Below, piece by piece: positions 7,543 through 16,212 of a DNA stretch of 64,000 bases. Origin of the DNA: Woeseiaceae bacterium (lineage in GTDB: Bacteria > Pseudomonadota > Gammaproteobacteria > Steroidobacterales > Woeseiaceae); the NCBI GenBank assembly GCA_021773035.1, contig JAJFKU010000052.1, positions 134,040 through 198,039 of the forward strand, in the 5' to 3' direction. The position numbers were made by a program, and so were the translations under genes. The stretch's first letter is position 1; every line of letters begins with the position of its first letter. Under the pieces are notes generated by a model. That model saw nothing but the letters and a program-made list of their open reading frames with translations. It was not told the DNA's origin and searched no databases.

Positions 7543-8244
7543 ATGCGTAGTAGAAACTCAATTGCCATCATTGCAGTCCTGGCCTTATTCGCGCAAACGG
7601 CTTCGGCTGCGGCGTCCAAGGAAGAGAATATCGGTGTCGGATCCGGTGCCATTGTTGGCGCGCTTGCCGGTGGGCCGGTAGGTTTTATTATCGGTGCTGC
7701 CGTTGGCGCGAAGCTGGGCGAGAAGGCACATCTGAAATCGGAACGAATCGACAGCCTGCAGAGTTCCCTGCAGGGGTCGCGCCAATCGGTCGCGGATCTG
7801 GAGCAGGGCGTCGACGAACTGAATACAGAGGTCGAGCGCCTGCAGAACGTTGCCCGTCCGGAACTGGTCAGCCTTATGCAGGCCGGCATCGATATGGACC
7901 TGCTGTTTCGCACCGACGAGTTCGCACTGACCGATACCACCGGTGCTCGGCTGGCACAAATGGCCGGAACGCTCGCCAGTATGTCGGGTGTGAGGATTCA
8001 ACTGGATGGTTTTGCCGACGAACGCGGCAATGCCGAGTACAACCAGGGCCTGTCGGAGAAGCGCGTGGAATTTGTCCGCAATCTGTTTATCGCGGCAGGC
8101 GTACATCCCACTCGTATCAGCACGTCCGCGCATGGCGAGTCCGTCGCACAGGCGCCGGACACCGACAGCTATGCGCTGGAGCGCCGTGTTAGCGTGAAGC
8201 TGTTTATCGAAAACCCCCAGTCTCTGGCGTCAAACCCGCAGTAG
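7543..8244 (+). CDS. OmpA-family protein with glycine zipper, PdsO-like
   Basis: The 233-residue product starts at ATG 7543 behind GGAGG. It has a signal peptide (cleavage near TASAAAS, about residue 24), then a glycine-zipper helix (GSGAIVGALAGGPVGFIIGA) that should insert in the outer membrane. A short coiled coil (about 65-100) precedes a C-terminal OmpA/Pal-type peptidoglycan-binding domain. The domain shows the expected ligand motif (LDGFADERGNAEYNQGLSEK, with Asp and Arg for diaminopimelate). The order zipper, coil, OmpA domain is that of PdsO, the OmpA-like partner of the proteobacterial sortase system, but I see no sortase or target gene nearby. It may be a stand-alone member or tether the neighbouring vWA machine to the cell wall; the latter is speculation. 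Confidence 0.8.
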   Translation: MRSRNSIAIIAVLALFAQTASAAASKEENIGVGSGAIVGALAGGPVGFIIGAAVGAKLGEKAHLKSERIDSLQSSLQGSRQSVADLEQGVDELNTEVERLQNVARPELVSLMQAGIDMDLLFRTDEFALTDTTGARLAQMAGTLASMSGVRIQLDGFADERGNAEYNQGLSEKRVEFVRNLFIAAGVHPTRISTSAHGESVAQAPDTDSYALERRVSVKLFIENPQSLASNPQ

Positions 8245-8282
8245 CCAAGCAAATCCCTGTGACTCATTCCGAGTCTCCGCCT

Positions 8283-8312
8283 GGCCGGCCTGTAATGGGT
8301 CGGCCTTTTTTT
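8283..8312 (+). terminator. rho-independent terminator after the OmpA-family gene
   Basis: GGCCG (8283-8287) pairs with CGGCC (8301-8305), with additional C-C/G-G pairs inside, followed by seven T residues. It lies 39 bases after the stop codon and separates the OmpA-family gene from phhB. Confidence 0.75.
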
Positions 8313-8371
8313 GTGGCGATTTTTTTGGGTGGTTGATAGATTGGCCGTGTCTTTTCGGCCTCGGAACCAAC

Positions 8372-8719
8372 ATGTCAGATAATCTTGCGGACCGCCGTTG
8401 TAAACCCTGCGAGGGTGGCGTCGAGCCTCTGCGACCCGATCAATGCAGCGAGCTTATCAGAGCGCTGCACGCTGACTGGTCGTTGAGCGACGATGGTCTC
8501 GAAATATCGAGGACATTCGAGTTTTCCGCCTACAGCCGATCGCTGGCATTTACCAATGCGGTCGCATGGATAGCGATTGTCGAGGGCCACCATCCCGTGC
8601 TGACGGTGAGCTATGGATCATGCGTGGTGAGCTATACCACCCACGCGATCAATGGTCTGTCCGACAATGACTTCATCTGCGCAGCCAAAATCGATCGGCT
8701 TGCTGCGGCTGCGGACTAG
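8372..8719 (+). CDS. phhB: pterin-4a-carbinolamine dehydratase
   Basis: PhhB dehydrates 4a-hydroxytetrahydrobiopterin to recycle the cofactor of aromatic amino acid hydroxylases; some bacterial members act elsewhere in pterin metabolism. The product is 115 residues from ATG 8372. An in-frame GTG upstream at 8333 lacks family similarity. The signature is intact: SRTFEFSAYSRSLAFTNAVA, then IVEGHHPVLTVSYGSCVVSY, with the catalytic paired His of E-G-H-H-P, and a C-terminal THAINGLSDNDFICAAKID. No phenylalanine hydroxylase gene is in the window. Its stop overlaps the GTG start of the next gene by one base, so the two are co-transcribed. Confidence 0.92.
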   Translation: MSDNLADRRCKPCEGGVEPLRPDQCSELIRALHADWSLSDDGLEISRTFEFSAYSRSLAFTNAVAWIAIVEGHHPVLTVSYGSCVVSYTTHAINGLSDNDFICAAKIDRLAAAAD

Positions 8720-9693
8720 TGGTGAATGTTGCCGATATCGAAGCGGCGGCAACGCGCTTGAGCGGGGTGAGTGTGCGCACACCGTTGCTGCAGAACCACG
8801 AGCTCGATCAAATCGCCGGTGGCAAGGTCCTGATCAAACCGGAATGCTTGCAGGTTACCGGGTCTTTCAAAATCCGCGGTGCCTACAATCGCCTCAGTCA
8901 GTTGAGTGCGGACGATGCGGCTCGAGGGGTTGTTGCCTGGTCGTCGGGAAATCATGCTCAGGGGGTCGCGGCAGCCGGCGCGATGCTGGGCATCGAAACG
9001 ACAATAGTGATGCCAGAAGATGCGCCACAGGCAAAACTCCTAAATACGCGTCGATTGGGTGGTGAGGTCATTAGCTATGATCGCTACACGGGCGATCGGG
9101 AGGCTATTGCACGGGAGATCGCCGTGCAACGCGGTGCGGCACTGGTACCGTCTTATGATCATGAGCATGTTATTGCCGGGCAGGGCACGGTCGGTCTGGA
9201 GCTTGCGGAAGACTCGAGGTATCTGGACCTGCCGCCCGATCAGGTGCTGATTCCCTGCGGTGGCGGTGGCTTGTCATCCGGCTCCGCGCTGGCGCTGAAG
9301 GACCGGCTGCCTGGAGTAAGTATTTATGCCGTTGAGCCGGTCGCGTTCGACGATACACGACGATCGTTTCGGGACGGCGAGCGCCGGCGCATCGAAGATT
9401 CGGCGCGGTCGATTTGTGATGCGCTGCAAACAACCATGCCGGGCGAACTCACATTCCCCATCAACCGGGATCTGCTGAATCAGGTGTTGACGGTCAGCGA
9501 CGACGAAGTACGCGCGGCAATACGCTTTGCTTTCAGAAACCTGAAGCTGGTCGTTGAGCCGGGCGGGGCCGTGGCACTCGCCGCGGTCTTATCGGGCAAG
9601 CTGCCGACAGCGGGCAGGACGACAGCGATTGTCGTGAGCGGCGGTAACATCGATGTCGATCTGTTTGCCGCGATTCAAACTGAGCCGAACTGA
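8719..9693 (+). CDS. threonine dehydratase / serine racemase-like PLP enzyme without ACT domain
   Basis: This fold-type II PLP enzyme has 324 residues. The lysine that binds PLP is in GSFKIRGA (about residue 53), the phosphate-binding loop is CGGGGLSSG, and SSGNHAQGVA is the substrate Ser-Gly-Asn-His loop. The length is that of catabolic threonine dehydratase (TdcB) or serine racemase; the regulatory ACT domain of IlvA is absent. It probably deaminates L-threonine and L-serine to 2-oxobutyrate and pyruvate. Start choice is open between GTG 8719, overlapping the phhB stop, and GTG 8722. The 3' end overlaps the convergent ParA gene by 19 bases. Substrate preference cannot be decided from sequence. 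Confidence 0.85.
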   Translation: MVNVADIEAAATRLSGVSVRTPLLQNHELDQIAGGKVLIKPECLQVTGSFKIRGAYNRLSQLSADDAARGVVAWSSGNHAQGVAAAGAMLGIETTIVMPEDAPQAKLLNTRRLGGEVISYDRYTGDREAIAREIAVQRGAALVPSYDHEHVIAGQGTVGLELAEDSRYLDLPPDQVLIPCGGGGLSSGSALALKDRLPGVSIYAVEPVAFDDTRRSFRDGERRRIEDSARSICDALQTTMPGELTFPINRDLLNQVLTVSDDEVRAAIRFAFRNLKLVVEPGGAVALAAVLSGKLPTAGRTTAIVVSGGNIDVDLFAAIQTEPN

Positions 9694-10445
9694 GTTCGGT
9701 GCAGCAGCGTGCGTGTGGCTGCTGGCCGTTTGCCGATTGACGTTGTGGAGGTTGACGACTGGCGACGCTGCGGCCAGCTGTCCAGCCAGTTGACAACTTT
9801 CTCGATCTGTTCGAGGTCGGGTTTGACCCGTGACGGCTGCATTTCGCAGATGCCAATCCCCTGCTCGGCGGAACTCACGAAGTTCTGTGTGTCGCGCAGT
9901 ACGGCGATGATCGGAATACCGAGCGAATCCAGGAAACGCATCAACTTGCCAAGACTCTTGGTGTTCTTGCGTGTGCGGTTGGCGACCACGGCGAGCTTGC
10001 GGTCACGCCGGTCAATTTTGGCAACCAGCAGCAGGTCTGCGATGCACCGCGAAGCCGCGTGTATATCCATCGACGATGGCAGTACCGGCACGAGGATGCT
10101 GGTGGAGTCGCGTGTCAGCTCGCGGAGATCGTTGTGATCGACACTGGCCGGTGAATCGACAATCAGCGTTTCGGTTTCGTTCGGCACGCGGAGTTGCCAG
10201 CTGCGCGTGGCCTGCATGCTCTTCTTGTACGCGGCGATACCGTGGATCGTCGGCAGGTCGCCCGGGCGTCGCTCCAGCCACGCCATCGTCGAGCCCTGTG
10301 GGTCGTAGTCCATAACCGCTGGCGGCGTTGCGCGCGCGGCGTAACAGGCGGAGAGATTGGTCACCAGGGTCGACTTGCCACAGCCACCCTTTGGGTTCAG
10401 GACGACGATCTTGTTCAGCTTGTCTTGTCTCGGCGTTATCAGCAT
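9675..10445 (-). CDS. ParA/MinD-family ATPase, orphan
   Basis: The product is about 256 residues from ATG 10445 (MLITPRQDKLNKIVVLNPKG). The deviant Walker A motif KGGCGKST follows within 25 residues, then a second motif with a conserved Asp (DYDPQGSTMAWLERR) and a Walker B-like LIVDSPAS. An in-frame ATG 48 bases upstream would add residues unlike the family. These ATPases dimerise on ATP and position DNA, chemotaxis arrays or other cargo on the nucleoid or membrane. There is no parB and no recognisable cargo gene beside it, so it is an orphan whose cargo is unknown. The tail after about residue 225 is low-complexity and Ser/Thr/Arg-rich. It converges on and overlaps the PLP enzyme gene. Confidence 0.85.
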   Translation of the reverse strand: MLITPRQDKLNKIVVLNPKGGCGKSTLVTNLSACYAARATPPAVMDYDPQGSTMAWLERRPGDLPTIHGIAAYKKSMQATRSWQLRVPNETETLIVDSPASVDHNDLRELTRDSTSILVPVLPSSMDIHAASRCIADLLLVAKIDRRDRKLAVVANRTRKNTKSLGKLMRFLDSLGIPIIAVLRDTQNFVSSAEQGIGICEMQPSRVKPDLEQIEKVVNWLDSWPQRRQSSTSTTSIGKRPAATRTLLHRTQFGSV

Positions 10446-10791
10446 GTTCCGAATCTCGCCCAAAAACGATAATAAAACGTTGCACCGGTTCACATAATAC
10501 TGGAATCGCCGTCGATGGTTAAACGCGCGTGGCGACCAGGGAAAACACGGTGGCTAGAAGTTTAGTCTCATCTGTAACGATAGCGAACTATAGTCGCATA
10601 TTTCCGGCAGGATTCGTTGCGTTTTAGCAACATATCGCGAAATAGTCTGAACTTTGTTGGCCTCAACCATTTACTTATGTGTTGTGATTTCGCATCATAC
10701 GAAACTATGACAGTCGCGCTTTATACGCACTGGTCGGCACAAGAGCCATAAATAGGCTCGCCGAAAACATATACAGCATAAGGGGTATGAA
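10446..10791. promoter_or_regulatory. 346-base intergenic region between parA-like gene and TonB receptor
   Basis: No gene is visible here. It should hold the parA-like promoter (leftward) and the TonB receptor promoter (rightward). It contains two small inverted repeats: GTTGC-GTTTTA-GCAAC (10616-10631) and TTTCG-CATCATA-CGAAA (10688-10704). The DNA is more AT-rich than its surroundings. A ribosome binding site (AAGGGG) precedes the ATG at 10792. Confidence 0.5.
10688..10704. promoter_or_regulatory. inverted repeat, possible operator of the TonB receptor gene
   Basis: The sequence TTTCG-CATCATA-CGAAA is a perfect five-base inverted repeat with a seven-base spacer, about 90 bases before the receptor start. 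The size suits a dimeric regulator, but I cannot link it to a known factor and short repeats like this occur by chance. Confidence 0.25.
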
Positions 10792-13700
10792 ATGAGAGTC
10801 GACGAAGATCGCGCAGTTCTTGCGCGTGTACTCAGTCCAATGGCCGCATTGCTTGCTGGTTTCAGCTTGCTCGTGGCGCCGGCGGTTTTCGCTCAAGACG
10901 AGAATACGGATCCACTGGCAGAACTTGAAGATGACGCTCCGGTTGAGGAAGTGGTCGTCACCGGATCGCGCCTGAAGCGCAACACCTACTCAAGCGTCGC
11001 GCCGCTACAGGTCATCACAGGCCAGGTTTCGAGAGAAATCGGGGCCATCGATCCGAGCACCATTTTGCAGGACTCGCCGAGCGCGGGCGGAAATCAGGTC
11101 GACGTTACCTATCAAGGCTTTGTTACCACGAATGGTCCGGGTTCCTCGACGATCGATCTGCGCGGACTCGGTGCCGAGAAGACGCTGGTACTTATCAATG
11201 GCCGGCGTGCAGCACCCGTCGGTGTTGAAGGAGCGCCGTTCGCACCGGATCTCAATATGGTGCCGTCGGGACTGGTCGATCGCTACGAAATCCTGCTGGA
11301 TGGTGCATCCTCGATCTACGGCTCCGATGCCGTTTCGGGTGTCGCCAACATCATTTTGCGCAAGGATTTCGACGGCTTTGAAGTTGAGACTTTCAATACG
11401 ATTCCGGATTATTCAGGCGGCATTCAAAATAACCTGTCTGCAAGCTGGGGCAAGAACTTTGACCGTGGCGTGATCGGTTTCGCGGTTGACGGCACTCACA
11501 CCGAGGCAGTTGATCGAGACGACCGACCCTGGTCAGCCGGATGCGCCAGCTATCGGGAAATTGATCGAGACGGGAACATTTATACCGATTTGATTCAGTA
11601 CCAGGTGGACTACGGCATGAAGACGTCGCCGTGTACCATCGGTTTTGGTGCGGCTCGCGTTTTTGACAATCAATCGGGATTGTTCGGTTCTCTCTACTAC
11701 ACCGGCGACCAGTCGAACACCGGTATTCCGGGCTTCTCCGAGGCGACATTGATCGGTGCTCCGGTGGATACTGACGGCGATGGCGTCGTTGATGTGGATT
11801 TCACAGACTACTTCATCACCAGCCCTGCCGGCGTGGAAAACCTGTTCCCGGAAATGGATCGCATTAGCGCGATGGCCTACGGTGAATACACTTTCGCTGG
11901 CGAAGCCAATATCACTCCGTATTTTGAGCTGCTTTACAACAAGCGAGAGACATTTGCTCAAAGTTCGCCAGGCACCGTGTCGTCCGGCACTAACCCTATG
12001 AATGTTCCCGGAACTAATCCTTATAACCCTTGTAATCCAAACGGCGTTAACGGTGTCGATTGCGGGCTAGCCTGGGACAGTGTCATCCAGGACCCCGAAT
12101 ACATCGCGGGATTTGGGCGGAACTACGAGGCAACATGCGCGTTTTACAATTATGACCTCGCCGATTGCGTACCTTCCTTATTCGGTGTTACTCCTGGCGG
12201 CCCGTCCGGCCCGATTTCGCTTGAACCGCAATTTTCGGTCAGAGGACATGCCGATACCGTCGAAACGGACGTTGATCAAATGCGATATGTGGCAGGTATT
12301 CGCGGCGACATGCCTTTCCTGAGGGCAGGATCAGTCGATAACTGGTCATTCGATCTTGCCGTCGTTCATTCTGATGCGACAGGTACCTCTGTGCGTCGGG
12401 GTATCCGCGACGACCTGTTGCGCCATTCTGTAAATACGACGGTAATGGACCCGGTTACGGGAGCCATCACCTGTGGTAATGGCAGCGATGGCTGTGTTCC
12501 TGTAAATGTCTTCGCGCCGTCGTTGTATGAGAACCTGTCGAACAACGATTTTGCGACTCAGGCTGAGCGTGACTATCTGTTTGCGGACCGGGTCTTTACC
12601 ACCGATTATCGTCAAACCGTCTACAGCCTGACGTTTACCGGCGATCTTTTCGATATGCCTGCCGGTACCGTCGCAGCGGCATTCGGCTACGAGGCGCGTG
12701 AAGACGAAATTGAATCGATACCGAACGACGTTGCGCGTGATGGACTGTTGGTCAATTTCTTCAAGGATCTGGGTGCAACCGGTGAGAAGACGACCAAAGA
12801 ATGGTTCGTTGAAGTGGAAGTGCCGTTACTCGCCAATGCTCCGGCATTCGAAGAGCTGACGGTGAATCTCGCGACGCGTCACACCGACGACGAGTTTTAC
12901 GGCGGTGCGTACACCTACTCAGGAAAATTGTCGTGGCGCCCGGTCGACTCACTGCAGATTAAGGGTACCGTGGGCACATCCTACCGTGCTCCCAATCTGC
13001 GCGAGAATTTCCTGGGAGGCACCAGCGGCTTCCTGAGTTATGACGATCCCTGCGTAACGCCGAACGATGCGATTATCGCTGTGATCGGCGGAGGCTTTAC
13101 TTACAATGCCGCGGGAGATACGCGAACTCCGGCAGTGCTCGCCAACTGTATTGCGGATGGTGTTGACCCGACGAATCTTGGCATCAATAACTCAGGTCAG
13201 TCATTTGGGAACTACGGGGTGGAGGTGCTGCGAGGCGTCGGACAATCGGATCTTCGTGAAGAGAAATCCGAGTCGTTCACGGCCGGAATTTCCTGGGAAC
13301 AACCGTTCTTCGAAGCGTTCGATCTGAATATCGGTGCGACTTACTACGATATCAGCGTGCGTGACGAAATATCGCAGATTGGTGGCCAGTTCAGCATCGA
13401 TCAGTGTTACAACGACCCCGAGGGTGACGCGCCGTATTGCCGCAACATCTTCCGAAACTTCCTTGGCGACGGTTCGCAGGGTGATGGGCTCTTCAGGCAG
13501 ATTAACCAGCAGTTCCTGAACAAGGACGCGCTCAAAGCCCGCGGTGTAGACTTGAACATTGCGCTCGATATTCCAACCGAAGTATTCGGCAAAGCCGTAG
13601 ATTTCAGCGCGGACCTGACTTTCAACCGCAAGCTGGAAATCACCAATATCTTCATCGATCCGGCTACGTTCGAGGCAAGTGTTGACAGCGACCTCGGCGA

Positions 13701-14121
13701 CTTCGGTTATTCTGAGTGGTCGGGGCAAGGTATTTTCCGGGCTGACGTTGGTGACTTTCGTTATACGTGGTCGACCCGCTACATCGGTAGTGTAGAAGGT
13801 GATCCCGAACTCGTAGCCCAGTATCCCTACGACAGCTACCCGGGTGGAGGCAGCTTTACCTGTGTCGGGCCGGCTGCAGGTGGTGCAGACTGCAGACCGG
13901 TATTCTTCGCGGATAATTACTTCCGACACGACGTATCGGTTTACTACTATGGCGATGTCTGGACCTTCGGTGTGGGCTCGCGAAACGTAATGAACGAGAA
14001 GCCACCGCTGGTTGATCCAAGAGGGAACGTAGTGTTCGAGTCGTTTAACGTTCCGGTGGGTGCGGGCTACGATATGGGCGGCCGTGCTTACTTCGTCAAC
14101 ATAGCGGCAAGTTTCCAATAG
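10792..14121 (+). CDS. TonB-dependent outer membrane receptor
   Basis: The product is 1109 residues. A long signal peptide (cleavage after AVFAQ, about residue 35) leads to a TonB box and plug start (EEVVVTGSRLKRNTYSS). The plug follows at about 60-190, with STIDLRGLGAEKTLVLINGR and YGSDAVSGVANIILRKDF. The rest is a large beta barrel ending in an aromatic strand (YFVNIAASFQ). Extracellular loops are long, Cys-containing and Gly/Asn/Pro-rich, typical of receptors for peptides or other polymers in marine gammaproteobacteria. One loop holds a calcium-site-like DTDGDGVVDVD. The adjacent secreted S9 peptidase suggests a peptide substrate, an inference from context only. A terminator follows the stop. 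Confidence 0.92.
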   Translation: MRVDEDRAVLARVLSPMAALLAGFSLLVAPAVFAQDENTDPLAELEDDAPVEEVVVTGSRLKRNTYSSVAPLQVITGQVSREIGAIDPSTILQDSPSAGGNQVDVTYQGFVTTNGPGSSTIDLRGLGAEKTLVLINGRRAAPVGVEGAPFAPDLNMVPSGLVDRYEILLDGASSIYGSDAVSGVANIILRKDFDGFEVETFNTIPDYSGGIQNNLSASWGKNFDRGVIGFAVDGTHTEAVDRDDRPWSAGCASYREIDRDGNIYTDLIQYQVDYGMKTSPCTIGFGAARVFDNQSGLFGSLYYTGDQSNTGIPGFSEATLIGAPVDTDGDGVVDVDFTDYFITSPAGVENLFPEMDRISAMAYGEYTFAGEANITPYFELLYNKRETFAQSSPGTVSSGTNPMNVPGTNPYNPCNPNGVNGVDCGLAWDSVIQDPEYIAGFGRNYEATCAFYNYDLADCVPSLFGVTPGGPSGPISLEPQFSVRGHADTVETDVDQMRYVAGIRGDMPFLRAGSVDNWSFDLAVVHSDATGTSVRRGIRDDLLRHSVNTTVMDPVTGAITCGNGSDGCVPVNVFAPSLYENLSNNDFATQAERDYLFADRVFTTDYRQTVYSLTFTGDLFDMPAGTVAAAFGYEAREDEIESIPNDVARDGLLVNFFKDLGATGEKTTKEWFVEVEVPLLANAPAFEELTVNLATRHTDDEFYGGAYTYSGKLSWRPVDSLQIKGTVGTSYRAPNLRENFLGGTSGFLSYDDPCVTPNDAIIAVIGGGFTYNAAGDTRTPAVLANCIADGVDPTNLGINNSGQSFGNYGVEVLRGVGQSDLREEKSESFTAGISWEQPFFEAFDLNIGATYYDISVRDEISQIGGQFSIDQCYNDPEGDAPYCRNIFRNFLGDGSQGDGLFRQINQQFLNKDALKARGVDLNIALDIPTEVFGKAVDFSADLTFNRKLEITNIFIDPATFEASVDSDLGDFGYSEWSGQGIFRADVGDFRYTWSTRYIGSVEGDPELVAQYPYDSYPGGGSFTCVGPAAGGADCRPVFFADNYFRHDVSVYYYGDVWTFGVGSRNVMNEKPPLVDPRGNVVFESFNVPVGAGYDMGGRAYFVNIAASFQ

Positions 14122-14146
14122 GAAGCGCTATTTTTGGCTAGAATTG

Positions 14147-14182
14147 ACAGCCCGCAGGGTTTATTCCTGCGGGCTGTTTTTG
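14147..14182 (+). terminator. strong rho-independent terminator after the TonB receptor
   Basis: ACAGCCCGCAGG (14147-14158) and CCTGCGGGCTGT (14166-14177) form a perfect 12-base-pair stem with a seven-base loop, followed by five T residues. It lies between the receptor and the peptidase, so the peptidase depends on read-through or on a promoter in the short remaining gap. Confidence 0.9.
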
Positions 14183-14212
14183 TATCAGCGATTTGTTTAG
14201 TGGGTCTGATTG

Positions 14213-16204
14213 ATGAAAAAAATACTGATGATTAACCTGATTCTCGTTGTCTGCTTTGGCGCGTTGCCTACTGCTGCCTCGACCGATCCTTATCCGTTGG
14301 AGTACTTTGCGTTGCGAGATGTCGTCGACAATGTCGAAGTCTCGCCCGATGGCAAATATGTCGCAATGCTCAAGATACTCAGCAAAAAGGGCAATCCGGT
14401 CCTCTACGTACATGACGCTTCTGATCTTGATAAAAAGCCGCTGGTAGTGGATTCCGAAATCATGGAGATCACTTCCTACGGCTTCGTCAGCGATTCAGAT
14501 ATCGTGGTGGTATTCCGCGAAAAAGTCAGGGACAAGATCGATGGCCAGAACGAAGGCGTTTATGAAACCAAAATTGCGTTGCTGAACGTCGTTAGCAAGC
14601 AATTCGACGAATTCAATGTTGGCTACCCGAGCGTCGAGAACGTACTGCCGAATGAGAAAAACAGAATAATTATCTCCACGATCCCGGGCACTGAAGATAA
14701 GTTGAATCTTGCCGAGGCCTTTCGTCCGCGAGCCTACTACAAGCTCAACCTGAAAACAGGCGCCAAGGAATTGCTGTTACAGGGCAAGGTGTCAATGGGT
14801 CAGATCGAATTCGATTCGGACGGTGACCCCTGGCTCGCACGCGGCTTTGCCCGGGCCAGCCAGGATTATCTGTGGTACTACCGCGAAAAAGGCACGAAGA
14901 AGTGGGAAGAGATTTTTCGCCTCAATGAGGACAGGTTCGAGAACTTCACGGTTTTCGGCAAGGATGAGGCGGTTCCCGGAAACCTGATCGTTGGCTTCCA
15001 AAACGGTACCGATACGACTGGATTATGGTCTTTCAATACACGGACCAAGAAGTTCGAGGAACAAATCTATCAGCGCGGCGATGTTGACATCTTCGGCGTT
15101 AGATTTAGCAGCCATAACTGGAGCAAGCCCGACAGTATTACCGGCGTCACCTATTTCACCGACACACTTCACACTGAGTGGTTTGACGAGGTGGAGGGCG
15201 CTACCTATGCGCAGCTGCAAGAGCTGGTACCGAATGCGAGTTATGTGAGCATTTCCTCACGGTCCCGCGACGGTAATACGATGACCATCTACAATTCCGG
15301 CCCGCGGGATCCGGGTACCTATTACCTGTATCGAAACGGCGAGTTCACGACCATAGGCAGTAAGCAGCCGCTTATAGCGAGCGAAGATCTCGCCGACGTG
15401 AAGTTTATCTCGTACAGGGCGCGCGACGGTCGCAAGATTCCGGCTTACCTGACGGTACCGAATGGCAAGCCGCCGTTTCCGCTGATTGTCTTGCCGCATG
15501 GCGGGCCGTTCATTCATGAAACTGTCATCTACGACGAATGGGCGCAGATGCTGGCGAACAACGGCTATATGGTGTTGCAGCCGCAGTACCGTGGTTCAAA
15601 GGGGTTTGGTCTCGAGCATTATCTTTCCGCGTGGAAGGAGGGCAGCGAAGCCGGTTATAAGATGCAGGACGACAAAGACGATGGCGCCTTGTACCTGGTG
15701 GAAAAGGGTTACGCCGACCCTGATCGCATGGCAATGTTTGGCTGGTCCTACGGCGGTTATGCGGCTTTAGTCGCGGCGTCGAGGGAATCACAGATATATC
15801 AGTGTGTCATTGCCGGTGCTGCCGTGACCGATATGGTCAAACAGGTGAACACGATTGCGAACGAGTCCTGGTTCCGGGGGGCCACCGAGATCGAACAGAT
15901 CGAGTATCGTAACGGCGCACTAAATCCGATAGAGAATGTCGATAAAGTGAACGTTCCAGTACTCTTGGTGCACGGTAGCGTCGACCAGCGGGTGCAGCCC
16001 GTGCAGGCAAGGATTTACTACAGAGAACTGAAAAAACTCGGCAAATCCTTCAAGTTCGTTGAACTGGACGGTGCCGATCACTTCTCAGACACTCTGTTCT
16101 TCGACCATCAAATCGAACTCTATGAGTCAATCATTGACTTCCTGGCGAACGATTGCGGCCCGAACGGGCTTGCGGATAACCTGAGCGCCGCCAACGCGGA
16201 GTAG
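14213..16204 (+). CDS. exported S9 family prolyl oligopeptidase-like peptidase
   Basis: The product is 663 residues from ATG 14213; the TTG just before it is less likely. A signal peptide (MKKILMINLILVVCFGALPT, cleavage near AAST) sends it to the periplasm or outside. Residues about 30-400 are a beta-propeller that restricts access to small peptides. Residues about 410-655 are the alpha/beta hydrolase domain with Ser512 in GWSYGGYAA, Asp591 in GSVDQRVQP and His623 in GADHFSD, so the catalytic triad is complete. It lies directly downstream of the TonB receptor and could degrade the imported peptides. The family is acylaminoacyl-/dipeptidyl-peptidase-like; exact specificity is not visible. Confidence 0.92.
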   Translation: MKKILMINLILVVCFGALPTAASTDPYPLEYFALRDVVDNVEVSPDGKYVAMLKILSKKGNPVLYVHDASDLDKKPLVVDSEIMEITSYGFVSDSDIVVVFREKVRDKIDGQNEGVYETKIALLNVVSKQFDEFNVGYPSVENVLPNEKNRIIISTIPGTEDKLNLAEAFRPRAYYKLNLKTGAKELLLQGKVSMGQIEFDSDGDPWLARGFARASQDYLWYYREKGTKKWEEIFRLNEDRFENFTVFGKDEAVPGNLIVGFQNGTDTTGLWSFNTRTKKFEEQIYQRGDVDIFGVRFSSHNWSKPDSITGVTYFTDTLHTEWFDEVEGATYAQLQELVPNASYVSISSRSRDGNTMTIYNSGPRDPGTYYLYRNGEFTTIGSKQPLIASEDLADVKFISYRARDGRKIPAYLTVPNGKPPFPLIVLPHGGPFIHETVIYDEWAQMLANNGYMVLQPQYRGSKGFGLEHYLSAWKEGSEAGYKMQDDKDDGALYLVEKGYADPDRMAMFGWSYGGYAALVAASRESQIYQCVIAGAAVTDMVKQVNTIANESWFRGATEIEQIEYRNGALNPIENVDKVNVPVLLVHGSVDQRVQPVQARIYYRELKKLGKSFKFVELDGADHFSDTLFFDHQIELYESIIDFLANDCGPNGLADNLSAANAE

Positions 16205-16212
16205 TCGCCAGC

